From the NCBI GenBank assembly GCA_949289715.1, contig CASEPJ010000186.1, positions 1-7,361 of the forward strand: 7,361 nucleotides of DNA, read 5' to 3'. Positions 1 through 6,359 of the stretch are shown here, piece by piece (position 1 is the stretch's first letter; every line of letters begins with the position of its first letter). The translations under genes and the position numbers were made by a program. The DNA is from an uncultured Clostridia bacterium (GTDB taxonomy: Bacteria > Bacillota > Clostridia > Christensenellales > CASEPJ01). A model generated the notes under the pieces. The model had not been told where the DNA came from and made no database searches. It saw only the letters and a program-made list of their open reading frames with translations.

Positions 1-93
1 ACTTTAAAAGTAGTAACTTATAGTAAGTATTTGACGCTGTATAAAAATATTTTCGGAGAAGATTTATTAAAAAATATAAATTTAATCAATTAA
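1..93 (+). CDS. Probable 3' end of an upstream gene (partial, unidentified)
   Basis: Frame 1 is open from the window edge to a TAA at 91-93, giving 30 residues that end in IFGEDLLKNINLIN. The other two plus-strand frames hit stops early. The residue mix (Lys, Leu, Asn, Asp, Gly, with few improbable runs) reads like the C-terminus of a real soluble protein. The bases are richer in G and C than the true intergenic DNA of this window. An open stretch of this length could still occur by chance in DNA this AT-rich, so the call is moderate. If real, its stop lies only 32 bases before the alcohol dehydrogenase start, which would make the two genes an operon. The family cannot be recognised from so short a tail. 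Confidence 0.45.
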   Translation, partial: TLKVVTYSKYLTLYKNIFGEDLLKNINLIN

Positions 94-115
94 AAACATT
101 AAAATTTGTATTTTC

Positions 116-120
116 GGAGG
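116..120 (+). promoter_or_regulatory. Ribosome binding site of the alcohol dehydrogenase gene
   Basis: GGAGG lies five bases before the ATG at 126. This strong Shine-Dalgarno match fixes the start: the frame is open further upstream to a TAA at 42-44, but no ATG, GTG or TTG start codon occurs in between. No convincing -35/-10 pair was seen directly in front of the gene. TTGACG at 31-36 has no -10 at the proper distance and falls inside the probable upstream reading frame. Confidence 0.8.
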
Positions 121-125
121 TTTTT

Positions 126-1298
126 ATGTTAGGTAATTTCACATATTGTAATCCGACAAAACTTTATTTCGGAAGGGATGCTCTAAACGGTTTAAATGAA
201 GAATTACCGAAATACGGGAAGAATGTATTGCTTGTTTATGGCGGAGGCTCTATAAAAAAGAACGGCATTTATGACAAAGTTATGGAAATTTTAAAAGCCC
301 ATAATAAGGTAGTTTTCGAAGATGTCGGAGTTATGCCTAACCCTACTGTAGATAAGCTTTACGAAGGCATAGAAAGGGCAAAAAAAGCTAATGCAGACCT
401 GATACTTGCTGTTGGAGGCGGCTCGGTATGCGACTATGCAAAAGCATTATCCGTTTCTGTATATTGCAACGAAGACCCGTGGGATAAATATTTTTTGACT
501 TTCGAAGATGTGGATAATAAAATTATTCCCGTTGGCTGTGTTCTTACGATGGTAGGTACCGGAAGTGAAATGAACGGAGGTACCGTAATTACGAACATAG
601 AGCAAAGATTGAAAATAGGACATGTCTTTAATGAAAACGTATTTCCCAAATTCTCTATATTAAATCCCGAATTTTCGATGACGTTACCGAAATATCAGAT
701 GATTGCCGGAATTTTTGACATTATGTCTCATATTTTAGAGCAATATTTATCGGGAGAGGATGATAATACTTCCGATTATGTTATGGAAGGATTAATGCGT
801 TCGCTCATTCACAGTTCTTTGATTGCAGTTGAAGATCCACATGATTACCAAGCCAGAAGCAATATTATGTGGCTAGCTACATGGGCATTGAATACTTTTG
901 TTGCAAAGGGCAAAACTACCGACTGGGAGGTTCATATGATTGGTCAGGCGGTAGGAGCTTATACAAATGCGACGCACGGAATGACTCTTTCTGCCGTTAC
1001 GCTGCCTTATTTTAAATTTATTCTTCCTTACGGACTGGATAAATTTAAACGATATGCCTTAAATGTTTGGAATGTGAGTGCCGCAGGAAAAACCGATATG
1101 GAAATAGCAGAAGAAGGTTTGGTTGAAATGGAAAGCTGGATGAGGAAGATAGGACTGGTAATGAATATTAAGGACCTCGGTGTAACGGAAAGCATGATAG
1201 AGGGTATTGTTAAAAGCACGTTGATTATGCAGGGAGGATATAAAGTTTTAACCAGCGACGATGTTCGTAAGATTGTTAAAGAGAGTTTTAAAAAATAA
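126..1298 (+). CDS. Iron-containing alcohol dehydrogenase, butanol dehydrogenase/YqhD type
   Basis: This is a cytosolic NAD(P)H-dependent dehydrogenase that interconverts aldehydes or ketones and alcohols. At 390 residues it has the usual length of the family (about 380-390). The N-terminal nucleotide-binding half carries YGGGSIKKNG (38-47), GGGSV (97-101) and TGSEMN (145-150). The alpha-helical half supplies the metal site: Asp198 and His202 in FDIMSH, then His270 and His284 in the WEVHMIGQ and THGMTL segments, spaced like the D-H-H-H ligands of E. coli YqhD and FucO. The YGGGS(I/V)KK form is the YqhD/BDH style, often linked to NADPH use; cofactor and substrate cannot be settled here. One position differs: Gln274 sits where YqhD and FucO have a further conserved His, possibly a subfamily trait. 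The gene may be cotranscribed with the partial gene upstream and ends at the hairpin at 1320-1353. A role in fermentative alcohol formation or aldehyde detoxification is inferred. Confidence 0.95.
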   Translation: MLGNFTYCNPTKLYFGRDALNGLNEELPKYGKNVLLVYGGGSIKKNGIYDKVMEILKAHNKVVFEDVGVMPNPTVDKLYEGIERAKKANADLILAVGGGSVCDYAKALSVSVYCNEDPWDKYFLTFEDVDNKIIPVGCVLTMVGTGSEMNGGTVITNIEQRLKIGHVFNENVFPKFSILNPEFSMTLPKYQMIAGIFDIMSHILEQYLSGEDDNTSDYVMEGLMRSLIHSSLIAVEDPHDYQARSNIMWLATWALNTFVAKGKTTDWEVHMIGQAVGAYTNATHGMTLSAVTLPYFKFILPYGLDKFKRYALNVWNVSAAGKTDMEIAEEGLVEMESWMRKIGLVMNIKDLGVTESMIEGIVKSTLIMQGGYKVLTSDDVRKIVKESFKK

Positions 1299-1319
1299 TA
1301 CTAATTATTAAATATAAAA

Positions 1320-1353
1320 AAACAAGCAGGAAAAACAATTTTCCTGCTTGTTT
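1320..1353. terminator. Bidirectional Rho-independent terminator between convergent genes
   Basis: A perfect 15-bp inverted repeat pairs 1320-1334 with 1339-1353 around the 4-base loop ACAA; its core is CAAGCAGG/CCTGCTTG. On the plus strand the stem is followed by TTTAATTTA, and on the minus strand by a T-rich run (complement of 1311-1322). It can therefore end transcription from both the alcohol dehydrogenase (stop at 1298) and the convergent helicase gene (stop at 1431). The rest of the gap (1354-1430) is AT-rich; it contains only an all-A/T inverted repeat (1362-1372 with 1395-1405) that I do not count as a terminator. Confidence 0.9.
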
Positions 1354-1430
1354 AATTTAAAAAAAATAATTTTCGATTAAACGATTTGCTTTTTAAATTA
1401 TTTTTAAATATTTTAAAATTTACCTATTTT

Positions 1431-4400
1431 TTAATTTAATAAATTTTTTTGCCTTTCTATTTCTTTTATTATTTTATTTATCTCTCCGGTTGAGTTATGC
1501 CACCAATCTCTGCTCCAAACTCTATAGATTTTCCAGCCCTTGGATTCAAGGAAAAGGTTTCTGAAGACATCCCTTTCCAATACGTTTTGAGAGCTTTCGA
1601 TAACGGTACGGTCGGTTTCTATTCCGAGTAAATATTTGTCTTTCTTTTTGTCGTAAACGGCAACGGAAATTTTACTGTTGGAATTACCCAAATTCAACTC
1701 GGTGGAATAGCCGGCTTTTTCTAATTTTTCTTTTATTTGTACTTCTATAGGCAACAGTCCAGAAGAATGCTGTTCGCTGAAATTAGGTGAAGCGTTAAAG
1801 GAGTTTAATATTGTTTTAACTTCTTCTATATTACCGTTAGACACCGCTCTTGCATAAGTTAAATAAGATTTAAATAGTTTAGGGCCTGCAAATTTGGAAT
1901 TTTCGACCTTTAGAGCTTCTGGTTCTATACTAGTAACCACATAAATTTTTTGTTTTGCTCTGGTTACGGCGACATTAAGGCGGTTTTCTCCCCCTTCGTT
2001 AGAGAGAGGTCCGAAATTTGCCACAATTTTACCGTATTCGTTTTCGGCGTATCCTATAGAAAATATTATTATATCTCTTTCGTCACCTTGTACGTTTTCG
2101 AGATTTTTAACAAACAAGCTTACGTCTTCTCCGTCTTCTATTCTGTTATTTTCTTTAATAAACAATGTTCGGAAATTTTCGTCTTTATAACATTCTTTAT
2201 CGAATAGGTCGTCTATACAGCTTTTTTGTTCGGAGTTAAATGTAATGATACCGATTGTTTCGTTATTTTTACGATTATTAAGAATTTTTTTTGTTAGTTC
2301 TACCACTTCTTTTGCTTCTTCCGCATTTTTGCGGTTAAGCCATTTGCCGTTGACCAAAATACGTTCAAGAGGTTTTTGTTTTATGTTTTTTGAAACGTTG
2401 GGCGCTATTTGAAGATTTCCGTTATAAAAAGCTTTATTGGAAAAATCAATAAGTTCCTCGTTTCTGCTGCGGTAGTGGTAAGTAATATTGGCACTGTTAA
2501 AACGGGAAACGGCAAGGTCCAATAAACTTTCGACTTCCAAAGCCGCTTGAGTGGAGTAATCCATATCTTCTTCTATGTTGCCGCCCATATATCTTTTCAT
2601 AAACGTAGTTGTAGGGCGTAGCTGTTTAGCGTCCCCCGCAACAACAATACGGTTACCTCTGTAAATGGTAGGTATGGTATTTTCTATAAATACTTGTGAA
2701 GCTTCGTCAAATAAAACTACATCGAAAAGATTTCTTTTTAGTGGGAGAATATTAGAAACATTTTCGGGAGAGAGTAACCAACAAGGGAATAAATTGAAAA
2801 GATAGTCCCCGTAAATTTCCATCATCTTTCTTATAGGCCAGTAATTCTGTTTTTTAGATATTTGGTATAAATAATCTTTGTTGTCGGGACGTGTTTCGAA
2901 TAATTTAGAATATTCGTCGTTGAAACTTTGTTCGGCAAGTTTTTTGCTTATTTCTATTTTTTCGTTTTTCAATATCACTATTCTTGCTCGTATATTTTCA
3001 AAGTCAACCATCATCGAAAGAGGATGTTTTTGAGTTTCTTCGTATTTGATTATTTCCGTATATAATCTTACTGGAATTATTTTTTCCAAAATTTCATGAT
3101 ATTTTTGATATGAACCTGAGATTTTATAAGCAAAATTTAAAGTTATTTTTTGAGCGTCGGTTAAATTTGATAGGGTAGCATTGATATCTCTAAGCTGAAT
3201 ATAATTTTTAACGGCATCTAAAAGCAATTTAAATATGGCGCTATTACCGTTTAAAATACCGTCAATGGCCATAAGATAGCCGTCGTTAGTTAGAATATTT
3301 TTTAAAAAACCGTATCCTGCAATATATTCGTCTATTGCCAAAACAGTTTCGTTAAAATCTTCTTCTATTTCTTTTTCTTTCTTTAACATATTGTTTTTAG
3401 CAAACGGGTATAAGGGAAATGCGAAATAACTGGTTTTTAGCATTTTTTCCGATTTAGGATATTTAAATTTCGCTATCATTTTTATCAGCGGTTTTAAATC
3501 CTGTTCCGATTTCACTTCGTTATAATACGTTAGAATATAACGGCTGTATTTATATTTTGCGGAATCGAATAATGCCTGTCTTTTTTTAATAAGTTCGGTT
3601 AGTTTGACCTGAGCATCCGATAATATGTCCACTTTAATATTATCTTTTAAATGGTCAATAAACGGATTGGTCTTTTTATTTTCAACAAAATTATAATATA
3701 ATTCCGCTTTATTTTTTTCGTTTAATATGGATACGGCATTTTTAAGTTCATGATAATTTAAAGACATAAGCTTTTTGTCGTTAATCATGTGCTGATAAAT
3801 ATAATAATCCGCCGATCTTTTATTAAGTTTATAAGAATTATAATACATTTCTTGCAGAGAAATGCCGAAGGGAGTTACCGAATTCAACGCATCCGATATT
3901 ATATTCAATTTCATATTTTCTGCGTCTAATTCTCTGTTAACTTCATCAAAACGTTCTATAAGTTCCTCTTTTTTATATGTGGGAAGGGTAAGGGAATTAT
4001 GCCTTGAAAGGCACCTTTCATAGAAATAATGTTTTTCCTTTTCTGCATCGGTCAAAAACATTGCTTTGGAATTCAATGTTCCCAAACGATTGAAAACTAC
4101 ATCCAGCGCAGCTTTTTTTTGGGAAACGACAAGCACTTTTTTATTTTTGCATATACTGTCCGCAATAACGTTGACTATAGTTTGCGATTTGCCTGTGCCG
4201 GGAGGACCGTATATTACCATATTACCGCTTTCATTAACTTTTTTAACAACCTGTTCTTGAGCATAATCCACATTGTTAATTAAATAAAGTTCGGTTGGCT
4301 TATTGTTATGAGGCGTTTTTTGTTTTTTGATTTTTTTAGTATTTAATAATTCGTTTATGGAATCGTTTGTTAAGTGACGTTTTTCCAATGCGGAATAATC

Positions 4401-5210
4401 ATTATATATTGAATTTGCCAAACTGCACCTTGCAAGCAAGCAAAGCTGTTTAACTTCTATATGGTCTTTAGACGTAGGTTCGGGGTAACGGTTAAATGAA
4501 AAAATATTTTTTCTAGGAGGATAATTGATTTTTATACCGAAACTTCTAAGATAATCCAAAAGACGTTGCAAATTGGAAAATCTGCTTTTTACATTGTCAA
4601 ATTCTAACTCAATATCGTCTATGTTTAAATGCTGACTTTCTGCATAGGCAAGGATAAAGGCTCTATTTAACTGTACCGTTTCTCCCATTTTTAAAGACAC
4701 GGTTGCCGTATTGTCGTCTATTATATCTATTACCGCAGGAAACATAAGCAGAGGAGCTTTAAAGATATAGTCTCTAATTGCACCGTATACGAAAGGATAG
4801 CAGCAGTATAATTCGTATCTCCCCGTTTCTTTTTCTATTTCTTCTATCTCTCTTTTTAAAGTTCGCAAATTTTTAACTTCTTGCTGGACGGCACGTTTTA
4901 AGGCTTCCTTTTTTTGACGTTCCCTCTTAATTAATTCTTTTTCATCTTGAATTTCGCCTGAAATATCTTCTTTGTTGGATATATTTAATTTTGCTATAAT
5001 ATCTTTTGTGTTTTTACCTATTATTGTAAACGGAACCGCTTTACCGTTCCATAACGCATCGATAAAGTCGGCGGATAAAACAGGTTCTTTTTCTAAAATT
5101 CTGCCTAGGTCAAAGCCGTTTTTATTGGTAAAATTTTTAAGATAAAGGCTACGGTTTTTTCCGCTTATTTCTATTAATCTTTCTTTATAATAGGTGTAAA
5201 TGCTTTTCAT
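1431..5210 (-). CDS. DUF4011-like / superfamily 1 helicase / PD-(D/E)XK-like nuclease fusion
   Basis: A predicted cytosolic ATP-dependent nucleic-acid helicase of the Upf1/COG1112 type, 1259 residues. The N-terminus (RLIEISGKNRSLYLKNF at 11-27; KAPLLMFPAV at 151-160) resembles DUF4011, with a charged, probably coiled-coil stretch at about 86-130. Helicase motifs in order: Q motif YAQEQ 316-320, Walker A GPPGTGKS 335-342, Ia VLVVSQKKAALDVVFNRL 359-376, Walker B FDEASQ 834-839, III AGDAKQLRP 858-866, IV YHYRSR 911-916, V VQGDERD 1040-1046, VI NVAVTRAK 1079-1086. About 455 residues, largely helical, separate Ia from II. The C-terminus (about 1150-1240) matches REase_MTES_1575-type nucleases: Glu1156, LLGIETD 1194-1200, GWKIYRVWSRDWW 1225-1237. 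The usual Asp of that domain seems to be Ser1182. ATG is supported by a GAGGT site four bases upstream and an in-frame stop at 5226-5228. It stands alone, convergent with the dehydrogenase. Related fusions occur in anti-phage loci; defence here is inferred. Confidence 0.9.
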   Translation of the reverse strand: MKSIYTYYKERLIEISGKNRSLYLKNFTNKNGFDLGRILEKEPVLSADFIDALWNGKAVPFTIIGKNTKDIIAKLNISNKEDISGEIQDEKELIKRERQKKEALKRAVQQEVKNLRTLKREIEEIEKETGRYELYCCYPFVYGAIRDYIFKAPLLMFPAVIDIIDDNTATVSLKMGETVQLNRAFILAYAESQHLNIDDIELEFDNVKSRFSNLQRLLDYLRSFGIKINYPPRKNIFSFNRYPEPTSKDHIEVKQLCLLARCSLANSIYNDYSALEKRHLTNDSINELLNTKKIKKQKTPHNNKPTELYLINNVDYAQEQVVKKVNESGNMVIYGPPGTGKSQTIVNVIADSICKNKKVLVVSQKKAALDVVFNRLGTLNSKAMFLTDAEKEKHYFYERCLSRHNSLTLPTYKKEELIERFDEVNRELDAENMKLNIISDALNSVTPFGISLQEMYYNSYKLNKRSADYYIYQHMINDKKLMSLNYHELKNAVSILNEKNKAELYYNFVENKKTNPFIDHLKDNIKVDILSDAQVKLTELIKKRQALFDSAKYKYSRYILTYYNEVKSEQDLKPLIKMIAKFKYPKSEKMLKTSYFAFPLYPFAKNNMLKKEKEIEEDFNETVLAIDEYIAGYGFLKNILTNDGYLMAIDGILNGNSAIFKLLLDAVKNYIQLRDINATLSNLTDAQKITLNFAYKISGSYQKYHEILEKIIPVRLYTEIIKYEETQKHPLSMMVDFENIRARIVILKNEKIEISKKLAEQSFNDEYSKLFETRPDNKDYLYQISKKQNYWPIRKMMEIYGDYLFNLFPCWLLSPENVSNILPLKRNLFDVVLFDEASQVFIENTIPTIYRGNRIVVAGDAKQLRPTTTFMKRYMGGNIEEDMDYSTQAALEVESLLDLAVSRFNSANITYHYRSRNEELIDFSNKAFYNGNLQIAPNVSKNIKQKPLERILVNGKWLNRKNAEEAKEVVELTKKILNNRKNNETIGIITFNSEQKSCIDDLFDKECYKDENFRTLFIKENNRIEDGEDVSLFVKNLENVQGDERDIIIFSIGYAENEYGKIVANFGPLSNEGGENRLNVAVTRAKQKIYVVTSIEPEALKVENSKFAGPKLFKSYLTYARAVSNGNIEEVKTILNSFNASPNFSEQHSSGLLPIEVQIKEKLEKAGYSTELNLGNSNSKISVAVYDKKKDKYLLGIETDRTVIESSQNVLERDVFRNLFLESKGWKIYRVWSRDWWHNSTGEINKIIKEIERQKNLLN

Positions 5211-5214
5211 ATTT

Positions 5215-5219
5215 ACCTC
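5215..5219 (-). promoter_or_regulatory. Ribosome binding site of the helicase gene
   Basis: Read on the minus strand this is GAGGT, four bases before the ATG at 5210-5208. With the in-frame stop at 5228-5226 just upstream it leaves no room for a longer protein, and the next in-frame Met (residue 156) would remove the conserved N-terminal domain. Confidence 0.75.
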
Positions 5220-5234
5220 GATTTCTTAATTTAT

Positions 5235-5263
5235 ATTATAATACATAATTCGTTTAAAAACAA
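5235..5263 (-). promoter_or_regulatory. Sigma-70/SigA-type promoter of the helicase gene
   Basis: On the minus strand a -35 box TTGTTT (5263-5258) and a perfect -10 box TATAAT (5240-5235) are separated by exactly 17 bases. Transcription would start near 5228, leaving a 5' leader of only about 18 bases that consists mainly of the ribosome binding site. The spacing and the match make this the best promoter in the window. A vegetative-type promoter suggests constitutive expression; no operator was recognised next to it. Confidence 0.6.
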
Positions 5264-6164
5264 GTAACAATCACATATTATATAATTTTATCGTAAAATT
5301 TTAGTTATCAAACCGTTTTTATGAAAAAATTATAAATAATTGTTTAACCGTTAAATAGCTAATTATCAAATTCATATATAAAAATCAAATCAATTAAATT
5401 ATAATCTTAATTTTTTATATTTTAAAGCAAAAATTATTATAATTGAATAAATTTTTAAAGCAATAATTTTTTATAATTTTTTGACTAATTTATTAATTAC
5501 GATAACTTTAATATAATTAAACAAGATATAATAGATATAAAAAACATCAACCTCTATTTTTATAATGAAAACAGCTAATATAAAAAAAATTAAAAATTAA
5601 TTAAAGATTTTAATTATAAAATTTAATAAAAAATTTACTTTTAGTTATTATAAATTAATTTTATTGTCAAAAAATACTTAAATTTTAGTAATTGCAAGAT
5701 AAATAATTTAAAAGAAATTAAATTTAATAATTAACCGTTTTTTTTAAAATATGCTATAATATTTATGTCTTTTATAATATGATATTTAAGTTATTAACGG
5801 GAATTTTTTTTGAAATAGGTCAAATGTTTATTCTGCATTAACGCCGTTTTAGAAAGAATAAATATAAATAAAAAGTGTATACTGTATTTACTTAATATAA
5901 AGATGCATTATAAAATATGATGGCGTCATTTATTCGCATTGATTAAAAAATAATTTAATTTTTAAAATTTATTTAATATGTTAAATAATTTTTATGTGTT
6001 AATTAATTTAATGCATATTTAAAATTTTTTAAGAGAATCAAAATAGTTATAAATTTTAAAACAAAATTAAGAAGCCAAATGTTCGTTAATTTAATCTAAA
6101 ATACAATAAAAACATAATAAATTTCATTTTTTTAATATAATGTAAAAAAAGATTTAATATTAAA
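5264..6164. other. Long AT-rich intergenic region without a supportable gene
   Basis: Roughly 900 bases (about 1140 counting both promoter-proximal ends) with stops in every frame. Counting by eye gives about 15% G+C, far below the flanking genes. I find no reading frame with a ribosome binding site, no tRNA and no DnaA-box cluster. Small features inside it are a 13-base palindrome TTTAACCGTTAAA (5343-5355), a tandem 10-mer ATAATTTTTT (5463-5482), two copies of TTTAAAGCAA (5421-5430 and 5454-5463), AACCGTTTTT at 5311-5320 and 5733-5742, and a slightly GC-richer island at about 5790-5940. It may be degraded gene remnant, insertion-tolerant spacer or host for a small RNA; the sequence does not decide. 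Confidence 0.6.
5731..5760 (+). promoter_or_regulatory. Candidate extended -10 promoter with no gene behind it
   Basis: TGCTATAAT (5752-5760) is a full extended -10 element: TG, one base, then TATAAT. A weak -35, TTAACC (5731-5736), stands 18 bases upstream. Transcription would start near 5767 and run into the GC-richer island at 5790-5940, which holds no believable gene, or on towards the DUF1848 gene some 600 bases away. TATAAT is expected by chance in DNA this AT-rich, so the call is tentative. Confidence 0.3.
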
Positions 6165-6195
6165 AATTTTTGTTAAGCGGGTGAATTTTTGTTAA
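6165..6195 (+). repeat. Pair of 12-base direct repeats, 19 bases apart, over a promoter
   Basis: AATTTTTGTTAA occurs at 6165-6176 and again at 6184-6195, with AGCGGGTG-like GC-richer bases between. The two copies coincide with the -35 and -10 parts of the candidate promoter at 6170-6198. They could be binding sites for a regulator placed about two helical turns apart, or a coincidence of A/T-rich sequence. Confidence 0.4.
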
Positions 6196-6198
6196 AAT
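6170..6198 (+). promoter_or_regulatory. Candidate promoter of the DUF1848 gene
   Basis: TTGTTA (6170-6175) and TAAAAT (6193-6198) are 17 bases apart, and TGT directly before the -10 (6190-6192) gives an extended -10. Transcription would start near 6205, leaving a leader of about 155 bases before the ATG at 6360. Part of that leader (about 6245-6325) is richer in G and C than its surroundings, contains the palindrome GCTATAGC (6301-6308) and a possible short GCC/GGC stem (6307-6309 with 6318-6320). No known riboswitch was recognised. Confidence 0.45.
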
Positions 6199-6344
6199 TT
6201 GTATTAACGTTTATAAAAATGATTTTAAATTTAAGTTTTTTATTAGCAGGGCAGTGTCAAAATACAAATGAGAATATGTTATTAATTTTTAAAATAAAAT
6301 GCTATAGCCGAAGTTAAGGCATAAAATGTGAAATTAAATAAAAA

Positions 6345-6349
6345 GAGGT
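6345..6349 (+). promoter_or_regulatory. Ribosome binding site of the DUF1848 gene
   Basis: GAGGT lies 10 bases before the ATG at 6360, a slightly long but usable spacing. The same core serves the helicase gene. The position of the conserved SRRTDIP motif only five residues after the Met also supports this start. Confidence 0.65.
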
Positions 6350-6359
6350 TAAATTTAAA

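Noticed and set aside
31..59. Promoter with TTGACG at 31-36 for the alcohol dehydrogenase
   Set aside because: The bases 17 downstream (CGGAGA) are no -10 box, and the site lies inside the probable upstream reading frame.
434..649. Minus-strand open frame inside the alcohol dehydrogenase gene
   Set aside because: It lies wholly opposite a strongly supported gene and encodes no recognisable protein; a shadow frame.
1362..1405. All-A/T inverted repeat (1362-1372 with 1395-1405) as a second terminator
   Set aside because: No G-C pair in the stem and a 22-base loop; unlikely to be stable, and the hairpin at 1320-1353 already serves both genes.
1950..2207. Plus-strand open frame opposite the helicase motif V/VI region (a further pair lies at 4029-4283)
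   Set aside because: These are antisense to the most conserved helicase motifs, so their openness follows from the helicase coding sequence.
5894..5938. A 15-codon minus-strand frame MRINDAIIFYNASLY in the GC-richer island
   Set aside because: Too short, with no ribosome binding site; it stops at once at a TAA and has no recognisable relative.
5264..6164. Replication origin in the AT-rich gap
   Set aside because: No DnaA boxes (TTATNCACA or complement) were seen, and no dnaA, dnaN, repA or partition gene is nearby.
6219..6317. A 32-codon plus-strand reading frame starting MILNLSFLLAGQCQ in the DUF1848 leader
   Set aside because: No Shine-Dalgarno site before its ATG, no true lipobox (the Cys is preceded by Gly-Gln), and a frame this short is expected by chance. 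It may only reflect the GC-richer leader.
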